Part shown: positions 45,469-57,660 of the stretch, piece after piece
Position numbering within the stretch: position 1 is the stretch's first letter
How the letters are laid out: every line of letters starts with the position of its first letter
DNA from: Porodaedalea pini
Taxonomy: Eukaryota; Basidiomycota; Agaricomycetes; Hymenochaetales; Hymenochaetaceae
Reading direction: 5' to 3'
Length of the DNA: 64,000 nucleotides
Assembly (NCBI GenBank): GCA_002794775.1
Contig: NBAY01000048.1
Coordinates: forward strand, 1-64,000
Notes under the pieces: model-generated
Told to the model about the DNA's origin: nothing
What the model saw: only the letters and a program-made list of their open reading frames with translations
The model's database searches: none
Program-made: the position numbers and the translations under genes

Positions 45469-46114
45469 TAGAGTTGGAGGGGAAACTCGGAGTTACCCAC
45501 TGAGTGGTTAACCACCATGGTTTCCCACGGGGTTAACCACTTCACCACAGGGCACTGTCGAAAATGGCCTGTGGTAAACCCAATTAGATATATTAGTCAT
45601 TATTTCTTATGTCATAGTGTAGGGTAATCTAATCAAAAAAATTTTCAGTCGAGGCACATACAGCTATGTCTGTAAACATTCTAGGTCCTCAAGAGCTTGA
45701 AACTAAACTTCAAGAGCTATTCTACTATCTTTCTAGTCTCCAGATAACCTTCCTTTCTCAAATCAGTACTATGATTTTAAATCATTCGGTCTTCCTGCTG
45801 AGGATGTTGAAGATTATGGCACAGACAGAGCTGTGAATCAAGCACTGGAGGTGCCAAATTGGAATAAAACTTAAGGAGCGAGGTCCGGGTCTTGTGGCTT
45901 TCAGAGCACTTAGGCCGAGATGCACTACATGCACAATTTTCATTTTTGGTAACGACGCGGCGACAATTGTTTACAAATTACTATATTTGGATGCTTACAC
46001 ACCATCTCCCACAGTTTCCAACCGGTGGTTAACCACAACCACCGGTCCCTCCACAAGTTAGCCACAGTGGTTAATGATTCCCACAGGCCTCCAGGAGTTT
46101 CCCCTCCAACTCTA
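45469..46114. mobile_element. hAT-type MITE with 8-bp duplication
   Basis: This is a 646-bp non-autonomous element. The terminal inverted repeats are 20 bp and perfect (TAGAGTTGGAGGGGAAACTC and its complement). The flanking 8 bp are identical, CTCTAGAT at 45461-45468 and 46115-46122, the length typical of hAT elements. Near both ends are copies of the palindrome GTGGTTAACCAC (45504-45515, 46025-46036) with variants at about 45530 and 46066, possibly subterminal transposase-binding sites. There is no ORF of note. It lies between duplicated gene copies B and C. Confidence 0.9.
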
Positions 46115-46122
46115 CTCTAGAT

Positions 46123-48807
46123 CTAGTGCTAACGCTACCAACAGTACCATCACTGCGACCGGTGTCCTCAGCGATCCATGGATCCTCTGCAGATTCTAAA
46201 ATTACGGCGCCTCGTTACTTTCTCCCTTTTGCGGTAGAAAAGAGGAATTCAAACAAGAGGAAGAGTAACTGGAACAAGAAGCGCAATCGTTTCGTGACTT
46301 CTCGATATAAATTCTCTCCTTTCTCTTGGAATGAGATGCTTTCTTCTCCCTTGCCTCCTTTTCTCCAGACGAAAACACCTATCAGGCGTAAGCGACAATA
46401 CACACGCCACTATCTTTCCTCCTTCAAATTACGTTCTACTCTACCTGCCATATCCAATTTCCTGGACCTCAGTTCGGCGATATTAAGGGTGTATTTTTAC
46501 ACGGTAGACAGAAGATTCACTGTCAGTCCAGCTCTTATAGGTGGGCCTCTTCCGTCTCCGTAGGAGTTCCGTCTGTTTAGGCTCATTTTCAGCCCGGTAC
46601 ACATAGCTTATCCAAGCCAGGCCTTCCGCTTCCGCGAGAGTGCTATTTCGGTTTGCCATTAAAAACATCAGCTTAGGTTATAGTAGCACATGATGCCGAC
46701 GGAATGATCCAAAACATTGGAGATGAATTAAAATCAGCATTATAAAAATGCGCAGTAGGATCTCAAACACGTACAATACACGGATTGATATTGGTGGAGA
46801 TGCTAGGTAGGCGCGTATTCATAATAGTTTCATCCTGCTTCTGTTTATCGACACTGATAATACTCCACACTGAATCCACAGGCATGCTCTATGCATGAAA
46901 AAATTAAAACATAAATCCTCGTCTATGAGTGAAAAATAACTCAATCGCAGCGGTGCGGTGCATTTTTATAACATAATACGTACTGAAAGATTTCCTTGGT
47001 CTTGAAGCAAGTGTGCCGAAGGCGAATATAGACCTCTTTTTTCTGCTACCTTGAGTCAGATCTCTCCGTGGCCTCTTATTATTTGTCGTTCCCCCGGTGA
47101 TCTATTTTGGCTTGCTAGGATGCTAGGATGTGATTCAAGCTGCTTGCAAGCTGGGCCGCGGAAGGGGGACAAAGAACTGAGCAGTGTCTATATTTACTAT
47201 CTGAGTGCTAGTCGTTTCAGACTAACGGCGAGTCAGCGACCGCATTCATCGAAGGCTCAAAAGATCATATTCTCACCCTTGCTATGAAAGTATGTATTTC
47301 TCGGCATACTGTGCTAATTCTCCGGTGCTTCAGATCTAGGGACGCTCTATGTATCATTACTTTCAGCGTAACAAGAAGAGAAGACGGCAGAGCGAGCTGG
47401 CAGTTATCATGAGTTAGCGCTCACATACCGTAAAATCTCCTACGGATCCGCCGTTCACTTCTACGTGAAAACGCATTCACCTGAATTGCGAGATCTCGCG
47501 GGGATGTCGTGCTCCCGCTAAGCGCTCGATCGTATTTTAGTCCACGAATCCCGGTATAATCAGTTGTGGCGTTAAACGTTTTTGGGAGGGCGGGGATCCT
47601 TTCGAGCATGGTGGGGGCCGGGCGTTGCATCTCCAGGCTTTATTATTGCTGAGATTACTCAATCTCGAGTTGCCTCGTGGTAGCGATATCAGTAGGTAAC
47701 GTGAACAGGGACACCTTCCTTTCAGCCTCAGTTTAGCTGTTTCTGATGCTGAGGTGGGTTAACTACGTGCAAACTCTGATCAGCTGATGTACGCGAGGAC
47801 CCGGGACTAGCCAAAAGACATTGTATTGACAGGCTACCCGAAGAGCGACGTCACTAGACGGACCGATAGACTAGAGTTCGCAGGCTGTCAGGTGCCCGGT
47901 AGACGGTCCGGGGAGTACTGCAGCGCGGTTTGCTAGGAATGCGGGCAAGAGGAGCCGAAGTACTATTTAATCTCTGTGCGTGGCCACTCGCGGTCTGATC
48001 CACCTTCAGCTGTAATAACTGTCTCAGATGTTGTATCCTGCATCCTCTGGGATCTCATTTCATCGTTCTATCGCGTTCTCGTCAACATGAACAGGATTCA
48101 ATGCTCGTCAATTCAACTGAACGGGACTTGGACCTCGCGTTCAGACTATCAGACTTGTCACAAAGCGCCTTCACTAGGCGTATTCAACATCAATGGGCAG
48201 GATCGTGGTTCATGCAACACTTAGTTTGACCGAACCTTCCCCACGAAGCAGATTCTGTTGTGTTATAATGAAGTCGAACCATGACACGAGCCATTGAATT
48301 TCAGGCGGGTTTTTTCGGATGGTGAGCCACATCCTCAGTTCATCGAACTAGTATGAGCTCTAACCGATCTTCGCCGTTAGACTGGGTCATACATGTGCCA
48401 CGCCGTTGCTGGGGACGCCCATACTGCAGGTGAGACTCCGCAGACGCAATGAAACGACCATAAATTTAATTTGTTACCCTCCCACATCAAGGCTTGGACG
48501 AGCGCCTGGCTCTGTTTAGCTCGACTTCATGGCGTCAATGCTACGAAATGCGTCCAGTTTTCTGCGATACTCGCCGGAAAGCGAATAATGATGGTTGTCC
48601 GTCTTCCCGTCTCCTCGCCGAAGCGTCGAAATGTTTCGTAAATGATCAAGATGTGTCTGCAGCGCATGTTCAGCGTGCACCTCCGAGTCACCGCCTAGCA
48701 ACTACTTACTGTATAATATAGTGCTATGGTATAAGGACTCTACTTCATTCCGTCGCTAAGCTCCCCAGCCTACGTTGCACGCCCTTCGTCTTTTACTCAA
48801 GCTAGTC
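46123..48807. other. Gene-free stretch, right part duplicated
   Basis: No gene is supported; ORFs at 46126-46563 and elsewhere lack motifs. From about 48.2 kb the sequence matches, with divergence, the region upstream of copy B. Confidence 0.5.
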
Positions 48808-49483
48808 ATGAAAGTCGCACACCATGGTACTCGAGGAACGCGTAAGAGTGCGTGCACTTCTTGCCGCCACCGCAGAGTGAAGGTGAGCTGATCACCATTC
48901 ACATCCGGTCAGAGACTCATCTTAAACTACCAGTGCGAGTCGCAGTTGGGATCAACGCACTGCAAGCGTTGCAGAGTCAAAGGACTAGGTTGTAGCGGAC
49001 CTGTTCCCACCGAAGCTCGAATGGAGAAGGACAGAAAGAAGGCTCTAAGGAATTCCAATCGTAAGGAGATTGCTTCTTATGTCCGCCTCCGACCTAATCT
49101 CTCGATTGGTTCAACCTTCCGTCACATTATTGGCGAACAATCTACGACAGAGGCTCTTCACGTTGCAGATTTACAAATCCTTGCACAAGTTCCACAGCCG
49201 GTAGCACCGGTAAGCTTTTCTGCTCACCTGTAGATGCAATCTTAACATTTCAATTATTGAAGGTGCCAGCGACGTGGCGAATGGATGTGGGGCCCTCCTC
49301 GGCCCCTCTGACTTCGATCGCCTTCGATAATTATGCTGCCAACGCCATACATTTCACGCCGCAGAGTTTATCCCAAATCCCCAGCTTCCCACAGATGCTG
49401 GCCCACGGTGCATTGTCATTCGGCTCGGAGTAAGTTATATATTTTTTCTTCATGTCCTTGCTACTCGTCGTAGGTCTGGCTGA
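48808..49483 (+). CDS. Short Zn2Cys6-motif protein, copy C
   Basis: Four exons (48808-48882, 48934-49209, 49263-49429, 49474-49483) give a predicted 175-aa protein. The zinc cluster is complete: CTSCRHRRVK in exon 1 and CESQLGSTHCKRCRVKGLGC in exon 2. GPVPTEARMEKDRKKALRNSNRKEIASYV and a Pro/Ser-rich C-terminus follow. The start gives an N-terminal MKVAHHGTRGTRKSA shared in outline with copy B. The last exon is only ten bases long and is tentative. Of the three copies this one and A have open frames and all six Cys. No Fungal_trans regulatory domain follows, so it may be a minimal regulator, a truncated descendant of one, or not functional. Confidence 0.65.
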
Positions 49484-50127
49484 TAGGATTGCGTATTTTC
49501 CGGTATGGTAATTTGGTATATCTCTTGAACCGACCATTGGAAACTACTTCGGCGGACTTTCAGAGGAACCATAATCTTGTCCGGTGATGCCTGCGAGTGT
49601 GTATATCAGATTTGAAGTCCATTTCCATTCCGCAATCGAGAATTGCTATCGAATCTTATTGAATGTTCCTGTTCTTCTCTCCATATCTTGTACAGAGCAG
49701 GTCTCCGCATCGTCGCCGCCTTTTACTTTAAGCTCACCTTCAGTTTTCATTCCTCCATCCGCGAGATTGGGGAGGAGATCCGCTCTCGCCATCAGGGCAG
49801 AGCAATTCCGTTGTCTCCACATTGCATTAGCAGGCGTTTTGCTGCCCGTATGATCTAATAACTCGTTTCGGTGTACAGCCTCGAAGATCTTTTCTCGCTT
49901 GTATTATGAACTATATTTGGCTGTGCTTACTGAAAGGGCAGTCGCCTACCTAACTTTCAAAGGCGCAAATATGACAAATCAACCATTGATGCAAGTCCCA
50001 GAGCGTAGGGGTCGGCTCACGAGTCTCAAGTCTACGCATCTTGCTTTGCTTAGTTGTCGGCTGAAAATTTGCAAAGAATGCAAAAAGTAAATAGAAATAT
50101 TTTTATCCTTCCGCAACAATTATCCAA
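49484..50127. other. 3' part of the duplicated unit C
   Basis: Matches, with divergence, the sequence downstream of copy B (about 44.9-45.28 kb), for example around CTGAAAGGGCAGTCGCCTAC. No gene. Confidence 0.5.
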
Positions 50128-51369
50128 TTATGAGTCCAAGGCGCGTCGAGGTGCTTGTGCCTCTAGTATGCGATGCTCCCAGTATCTAATGGAGAATAAT
50201 TTGAGTTTTTGAAGATATATTGCAAGGCAGAACGCACTTCTTCCGTATAGTATCATGTTCATTCGCGAGCGCCTTCCACAACTAATAAAACTTTTAGCTA
50301 AAAGTCTGCATCTGGAACGCAATATACCCCTCACCTTTATCGCCTGCGGTAGGCCGTCGCCTCCAGCTGCCTCATGTACATCCGCGAGAAACTCTATCGC
50401 AGCAGGGCAGGGTAAATCAGCGCCGGGTGATGGGCAAGGATTCTCCAGATCAACGACAGAGTCGTCCTCCTTTCCGTCCTCAGGCGATTGTGCGGGGACT
50501 GAGTAAGGGAGTACAAACTCAGTCACAGACGCAAAAGGCGTGCCAGAATGTTCCAGTACGCCGCGCAAATAATTCCACGCTGATGCGTTATTCGGCGCTA
50601 GTGCGATCTTCTCCTTTGTAAATGCCAACTCCCTCCTCACCACCTCCGCCCTATCCTCCTCTCCCTTCCTAATGCCACTTGAGAAGACCACGAAAAACCG
50701 GTGGTGCCATGCGGAGTTATTTCGCACGTCGTCCTCGAGCATATTCTCAATATAGCGTAGCTCGCCTGTCCAGAGCGCGTCTTGATTGAAGTATGCGAGA
50801 GCCCATTGTCGGTACCCCCAGGTGTGATAATTCTTTGCATCATGTGCAAGCCCGCGCGCAATGAATGCGAGCTCTGCGGCTGGCGTCTTGGTGAGTGCGC
50901 CGCGCTGCAGCAGGAGTCGCCGGTGATGCCAGACTTGGTAATTCTTGAGGAACTTCTCGGCGAGCTCATCCATGAGTTCGAGCTCTTCATCAAGGGGCGC
51001 TTTGATGGCGATAAGGGTCTGATAGCGGTATTGCCTGGCGGGGGGAGCGCGGTAAATGCATTCATATGTGCTTTTGCTTTCACACGCACCATGCAGAATA
51101 ATGAGCTGGATTCATACGGATAACACTCTCCGTGAGGCCTAATACACGTTCACTCTTCTCCTGTACTTTCACGACTCCGCGAAAATAATCTGTAGCGTCC
51201 TTGTCTGCGCACTCAGATGATCAGCTTGAGCGACCCGAGCACTGTAGCTTCGATACTTGCAGGCTTCTGTATAGAAAATCGGTGCAATGGGATTCATGTT
51301 TGGCTCGTGTTGAGGTATTGGTGTGATATCCGTCCATTCTGAACGGTCCCTGTACAGTGTCGACGACAT
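50128..51369 (-). CDS. RAM2: Protein farnesyl/geranylgeranyltransferase I alpha subunit
   Basis: This is the shared alpha subunit of the two CaaX prenyltransferases, which lipidate Ras, Rho and mating pheromones. Exons 51369-51261, 51204-51090, 51034-50335, 50281-50238 and 50185-50128 give 341 aa. The N-terminus is RDRSEWTDITPIPQHEP, then IFYTEA and YFRGVVKVQEKSER. The PPTA repeats are clear: MNPAHYSAW, NYQVWHHRRLLL, NYHTWGYRQWAL, NNSAWHHRFFVV and NASAWNYLRGVL. The C-terminus reads IRKKYWEHRILEAQ. Intron 1 uses a GC donor (GCAAGT); translation is only continuous with the family if it is used. It is divergent from the GH5 gene 320 bp away. The family call is firm. Confidence 0.95.
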
Positions 51370-51689
51370 GGTGGACGGAGGGAGGAGAGAAGGTGAGATC
51401 TGCAATTGCCGCAGAAAGTCACGTGAGTGCTTTTGTTTAGAACAGTGACAGTGACAACCACTGTCGGCCATGTCCTTCCGCTGTCTCATGGAATCCTAGC
51501 TCTCACAATTACATCGATCCATCTGCAGTCTTACAAGCATTTTCAAGTGTGAAATACTCATTATTGCCCTTTAAAATCGTCCTGAGACTCCTGACGGCAA
51601 AAAGCGGCTAGCCATACCAAAGAGGCCTGGCATATGACGAGCGCAACTTGAACAGCTGCCACCACCATCTTAGGAAAACTCTGAAAACC
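51370..51689. promoter_or_regulatory. Divergent promoter RAM2 / GH5 glucanase
   Basis: 320 bp lie between the two start codons. No TATA box was identified. Confidence 0.45.
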
Positions 51690-53431
51690 ATGGATTTTCT
51701 CGCAGGGAAAATGAACAGGCTGATGAACAAGTTCGGAAGTGAAGAACATGCGATAAACACGATCCGAGTCTGCTTGACTCGGAGGATGATGGTCCAATCA
51801 GTATCCAAGATGTCTACAGATACAGGAAACAACGGGGAGTGAACCTTGGTAAGCAAACCATACTTACTCACGATAAGATAACGATGCTTACTGAGAACAA
51901 AATAGGCTCATGGTTTACCCTTGAACGCTGGATTAGTGACATACCCTTCCGATCTGCTCAGCATCCAGCTGTGAGTGATTACGATGTAGCAAGAGGACAG
52001 AATCCAAGAGAGATCCTTGAAAAACACTGGGATACTTGGATCACCGAATCCGACTGGCTCTGGCTCTCGGAGCACGGAATCAACACCGTTCGAATACCCG
52101 TAAGCAGGGGAGTGAATGATTATGGGTATCCTCTTTCTGACTAGTACAGATCGGATTCTATCACGTCTGTGGCGTGGACCATTCTGTTCTGGACGGTACG
52201 AGTTTCTCAGGACTAGAGGACGTGTTCTCTGGTGCTTGGGCTCGTATCCTGCAAGCAATCGACTCAGCATCGAAACATGGCATCGGCGTCTTGATAGGTC
52301 CGTTGGAGAAACTTGATCAACCTAGAATTTATCGCCTCATTCCTTTCATGAAGATCTACATGCCGCGGCAGGCAAGCAGAATGCCGACGCGCATAGCGGG
52401 CAGACTGGCGCCATCCACTTTTTTGAGCACAAAAATATGATGCGGACGCAGCATGCCCTCTGGGTTCTCGCAAGAGAACTGCGCATGAAAGACAATGTGG
52501 TTGGCCTCCAGTTGCTCAATGAGCCGCAGAACCACCACGCGCTTGAGAACTGGTACACTGCTACGCTGGATGAGTTGCGGCGCATTGCACCCTCCTTGCC
52601 CTTGTACATCCACGACGCATGGAACACGAACAAGTATGCAGCCTTCGCAGGGGCACGTGCAGAGTCCGATTTTGTGGTGGTCGACCATCACCTGTACCGT
52701 TGCTTCACAAGTGCGGACCAGGCACTTTCAGGGGATGAGCACGCAGGTGTGCTACGCACACACATGAACGGCGAGCTCGCTGCACGAGCGGGTACCTGCC
52801 GCGGCAGCCTTGTGATCGCCGAGTTCAGCGCGGCCCTCAATCCGGCATCGATGCGTTCCGGTGAGGCGGGCGAGCAAGACCGTCAGCGGCGCGTGTTCGC
52901 CCGTGCGGAACTTGAGATTTTCGAGCGACATTGTGCCGGCTGGTTCTTCTGGACGTACAAGAAGGACGGATGGGACGCCGGATGGAGCCTGCGCGACACG
53001 GTCATCGCAGAGATTATGCCAGCCTGGCATGGTATTCGGAGAGCACCAGACAAGAGAATCGTCAACGACCCGGCGAGGAGGGATGCAGCAAAGGAGAAAG
53101 CTCTGCGCGAGCACTCAACCTATTGGGATCAGTACAAAGGTCATTACGAGTACTGGCGCTTTGACGATGGCTTCGTCAGAGGATGGGATGACGCATATGC
53201 GTTCTTTTCTTTTGACTTAGGCTCGTCCGTGCCGGAACTAGGATTCAAAGGCCAATGGGCGAAGAGAAGAGCCTTTACGCATAGCAAAGAAACAGGACAC
53301 AGTGGCTGTATATGGGAGTTCGGTACGTCATCGTGTCTTCAGTGGCCTCATTTTTTCTCACTACAGATATAGAGCATGGCCTATCTCAAGGTGTCGATGC
53401 TGCAAAGGCCGCTCTACAGGAAAGCTACTGA
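51690..53431 (+). CDS. GH5 exo-beta-1,3-glucanase
   Basis: This glycoside hydrolase family 5 enzyme (exo-1,3-beta-glucanase type, subfamily 9-like) acts on beta-1,3-glucan of the fungal wall. After a poorly resolved 5' exon come SIQDVYRYRKQRGVNLG|SWFTLERWISD, HGINTVRIP|IGFYH, ASKHGIGVLI|DLHAAAGKQNADAHSG, VGLQLLNEPQNH (acid/base Glu in NEP, about 52530), GSLVIAEFSAALNPAS (nucleophile Glu, about 52821) and AGWFFWTYKKDGWDAGWSL. The last exon ends QGVDAAKAALQESY at 53431. No signal peptide is seen, so an intracellular form as in Exg3-type enzymes is plausible. The ATG at 51690 is not in the frame of the DSEDDGPISIQDV segment; a short intron near 51730-51768, a different start or a frameshift must account for this. 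Confidence 0.85.
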
Positions 53432-54372
53432 AGGGCGAAGACAAAGTTTTCTGTTTTCTCTACCTATCACATTCAAATTTGCCCGCAGCATGTACGATAT
53501 GGACATCGGTGAAATACAGTGTAGTCTGGAGGCGTACGGGGAACCGAGCGACTAGACCATCATTATCACTACTCAATGCAGACTCCTAATGATCCCGCTT
53601 TTGCTCATTTCTGTCCGAGGTTTCTTCGACCACTTAATTGCCTCGGAACCCGGGATCGGTACGGTGAGATGGTCAGGAGCGCTGTTCTGCAGGCCGCATC
53701 TCGTGTCTGCGATGAAACGATCTCCTCGAGTTTTTGCTTCTTGTTATCCGTTTTGAGCTACTCTCCTCTCTTTACATGTGAACTGGACCATAATCTGAGC
53801 GTGCTTTCCCATCGAAGTCTTGAATGCTTCGAGCAATACAGGGTCACCTTGACGGATGTCAAAACCAGTATCCAACCTGCCCTGCCTTCTAGTCTTCTCT
53901 AAACTTCTTCAACATCTAGGATCATCTTCAGGAAGTTTACTCAACGTACGAGTCCTTTCCGTCACTCTTAGTGAAAATTTGATGTCTTAAATCAAATCGC
54001 ACGCTTTCGCGGAAGCTTTTGGAACATGAAGCACAAGCTCTCAGTGGGAAAAAAGTTTATTTCCCGGTGTGGTGCGGTCCCCGGTCAGATGACTGATTAT
54101 TCCGGTTCAACAACACACCCTGCACATTCTTGCACGTTGGAGGCGCTGATTGAATGGAAAAAGATGCCCGGGAGGAGGAACGTCGGGGGATCTGCCTCTA
54201 CTGGGAGTGGCCAGGGCAACTGGGAATGGATCTTTTTATAGGCCCGGTAGTCTGACCATCAGCCGTTTGATTGGGATGACCACAGGGTTATAAGGAGCCA
54301 GAGCGCCCTGGCTGCACTCGCTTTTCGCCTCCCATCGGAGCAGCTAACTACCTTAGTGACTTTTCACCGACT
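53432..54372. other. Intergenic / promoter of the sugar transporter
   Basis: No supported gene; short ORFs only. Confidence 0.5.
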
Positions 54373-56535
54373 ATGGGCGCCGGAGCTGTTGTGTTGGACA
54401 ACTCGGCGGTCGGTTATGCGCACCTCCTCGACCCGAACAGGAAGTGGTACAACAACTGGCGGTAAGTGCATGGTTCTTCCGCTGGCCGCCGAGGATTCGG
54501 CCTTTCCTTTCGAGGTGCTAACATTGGAACTTCTCCTTGCAGGATTATTGCGCTGAACGGTTGGATTGTCCTCTTGTACGTTGGCCCGGTCCTCTCTTGG
54601 ACTCTAAACTCCCATGTCTACTTGCATTCTCCTACATTCGCGGAGTCCTGAGATTGTTTTCTAATTTCCGCATTCTATCTAGCCTTATCACTGCGTCAAC
54701 AAATGGCTTCGATGGAAGTATGATGAATGGGCTTCAGTCCTTAAGCCAATGGAGGGAAGCGTTCAATAATCCCTCCAACGGGATGCTGGGTCTTCTCAAT
54801 GCTATCCAGGCAAGCTGTACTGCTCCTGCGACAAGTGACATTGTCTGATCTTTGTTTGCAGAATATTGGTTCGCTTGCTGCATACCCGTTCGCGCCATAT
54901 GCATCTGACGGCATTGGTCGTCGTCCGACTGTCTTCCTCGGTGCTACGATCATGTGTGTTGCGACGGCCATTCAAACGGCCTCTCAGTCCGTCGGCATGT
55001 TTATTGGTGCTCGGTGAGTTTTTTGATCATACTTGAGGTGTAAGCCTGCTCACCTTGTATGTATCTTAGCTTCTTGATCGGTTTCGGGCTCAGCTTTGCG
55101 TCCAACTCGGCCCCGATGCTTGTTTCTGAGATCGCATACCCGCCGTACCGTGCCTCTCTGACATCACTATATAACTCTCTCTGGTATTCTGGATCAATCA
55201 TGTACGTACTATCGTCATCACTTGGACCCTGTGCTTCATTGACTTAAACAATCCACAGAGCCGCCTGGACGACCTTTGGCAGCTTCAAAATTCCAAAGTG
55301 AGCATCTTATACGAAATACTTATCTGTGCATAATTGTAAGCTCACTTTTCGACTCATTTTGCCAGCTCTTGGGCTTGGCGAGTACCTTCGCTACTTCAGG
55401 GCTTGCCATCGATCCTCCAAGTGTGCCTCGTCTGGTTCGCTCCGGAATCTCCGAGATGGCTCATTAGCAAGGGCCGCGAGACTCAGGCCCTGCGTACTCT
55501 GGCCTACTATCATGCTGATGGCAATGAGTAAGCTTATGTTATTTCTTTCTCGTGGCGACGGGGTTTCGTTAAGCATAATGCAGATCCGACCCTCTTGTCC
55601 AATACGAATTCCAAGAGATCAAAGCTGCTATTGAGTTCGACCGGACAGTAGCTGCAAATGTCGGCTGGAAGTCGTTCCTCGCTTCTCCGGGAAACCGCAA
55701 ACGTCTCCGCATCATTGTCGCGATTGCATTCTTCTCGCAATGGTCAGGCAACGGACTTGTGTCATACTACCTCAACAAGGTCTTCGACGCAATTGGCATC
55801 ACGGACCCGACCATCCAGCTCCTCATCAACGGTATCCTGCAGATTTGGAATCTCGCCGTCGCGGTATCGGCCTCGTTCCTCGTCGAGCGTGTGGGCAGGC
55901 GCATCTTGTTCTTGACGTCGTGCTTTGGGATGATCGCGTTCTGGACTGGACAGACGATCTGCTTTAAACTGTCCAACGATGGGAACACAGCAGCTGCACA
56001 TGGGACAATTGCGTTCATCTTCTTGTTCTACATGGCTTATGAGTAAGTATATACGTCCAGTCCTCGGAGAGTTTGGAGTACTTACATTGTTTTTAGCATC
56101 GCCTTCACGCCCCTGATCGTGTCCTACACGGTCGAGATCCTGCCATATTCCATGCGTGCAAAAGGGTTCAATATCTTCAACTTCACTGTCTCCCTCGCAC
56201 TCATCTTCAACCAATACGTCAACCCGATTGCGCTCGGGAAGCTTTCGTGGCGTTACTATGTATGCTCCATCTTAATTTGACCTGCTAGATCTGCATTCTA
56301 ATATCATCGTCATTCATAGATTGTCTACGCCTGCTGGCTCGTCGTCGAGACATGCTTCTGCTACGTCTACATTATCGAAACGAAGGGACGCACGCTTGAG
56401 GAGACTGCAGCGCTGTTTGACGGCGTCGATGCATCAGAGCTTGTTACAGGTCCAGTAGTGACGAATCGGAAGATGAGCCATGAGGAGAGCGAGAAGATTT
56501 CCGAGTCAGGTATCCATGTGGAGACGCTTGCCTGA
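54373..56535 (+). CDS. MFS sugar transporter (lactose permease/hexose type)
   Basis: This is a plasma-membrane sugar/H+ symporter of the major facilitator superfamily, sugar porter family. It is a multi-exon gene of about 530 aa. Hallmarks are NGFDGSMMNGLQ after helix 1, GSLAAYPFAPYASDGIGRRPTVFLGA (the RXGRR-type loop), GARFLIGFGLSFASNSAPMLVSEIAYPPYR, PESPRWLISKGR, FFSQWSGNGLVSYYL, VERVGRRILFL, PYSMRAKGFNIF and the C-terminal ETKGRTLEETAALFDG. The order fits fungal lactose/glucose transporters such as LAC12 and HGT-type. The intron after ...NAIQ (54810-54861) has a GC donor (GCAAGC). The ATG at 54373 begins MGAGAVVLDNSAVGYAHLL in a short exon and is the only suitable start. The substrate cannot be read from sequence. 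Confidence 0.93.
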
Positions 56536-57399
56536 TGGTTACAATGACCTCTCTTATGCTTACTTGATGAACGACATACATAGGACAAATTTATGATATT
56601 TGATGTTGTATATTAGCCCCTACTCGACAGTTTCTCTTTGTTCTTCCTTCTCCAACCTCGCATAACGGTTTGGAAATCGCGAAAACGATAATTGAGAATA
56701 GATGCAACCATGGTCAGATGAGATACATGCACAAAGACAGAATATTTGATTATCAGGCCATGCGTTCACTAGTAGTTGCTTCAATTATCACGAAATAGTG
56801 GTTTTTGGTGAAAATCGACTCCAAATATCTCGTATAGCATCCTATCCAAGGACACTGACTTCAGTATGAAGCAATGAGTTGTGGTTCCCTATGAAGTCAT
56901 GGACCTCAGAACCGAGTGCTTTGCATCCAATCATGATAGCAGCACCATTTAATAAGCTATCCATTGCACTATAATAACAGTAATAATAAAATAATATCAC
57001 TGGCGGATTTCCTACTATAATCTGATGCGCTGCATCAGTTTCATAACATTGATAATGTAAAATGGTCAACATCAAAAGCTTATTCAGTTACAGCTACTTG
57101 GTGTTTGACTTCAGAAGCGTACATAAGGAAGAGAGAGACTGAAACTTGACATCCAGGAATCCTCTTTCCGTCAAAGAGTGTATTCTTGTTTGTCTTGAGT
57201 TGATCACGCGTAACATAGTGATCCTAGGAAGCAAAGAAGTCTCGTCTTTGTATCCCTATTTTGACATGTTTATGCGTTGTTTGTCGCATCCATATTATGT
57301 AATCATACAAGAACTTCCAATTTGAGTTCTCACCGCCTCGAGGCTCAACGATTTATTCTCACAACATGAACCAAAAAAGAACATCTGAGATAAAGGTCA
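56536..57399. other. Gene-free stretch after the transporter
   Basis: Nothing supported on either strand. Confidence 0.5.
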
Positions 57400-57660
57400 T
57401 TAATCTGGTACTCTCCCTTACGTTGTTTGAACGGGACTGCGATATTCTCTTCTGGGTTTACCGTACACAACGAATCGCCTATCTTCGCAGAAATGTTGAA
57501 CTTACCAACCCCGTTCTCGGAAATATGGGTGTTTGTTCATTTCTTCCTGGGGTGCTCCCGAAAGATTCTGAAGAATTCTGGGGGGAGCTTCCGAAACTAC
57601 TGTATGTCCTGTGTGTGTTGTCTTTGTTTCTTAGAAAAGGCTATCGGAAATCAAATGGTT
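57400..57660 (+). pseudogene. BTB-domain relic
   Basis: Pieces of a basidiomycete BTB domain are readable in alternating frames: FTVHNESPIFAEMLNLPTPFSEIW in one, then SFLPGVLPKDSEEFWGEL in another. They parallel SPIFDDMLSIPATTSEIY and the DSAEDWMKLL block of the BTB gene at 37 kb. The frame change and missing flanks mark it as a remnant. Confidence 0.5.

Noticed and set aside
47820..47960. GC-rich stretch inspected for a tRNA
   Set aside because: No A-box/B-box pair or cloverleaf could be fitted.
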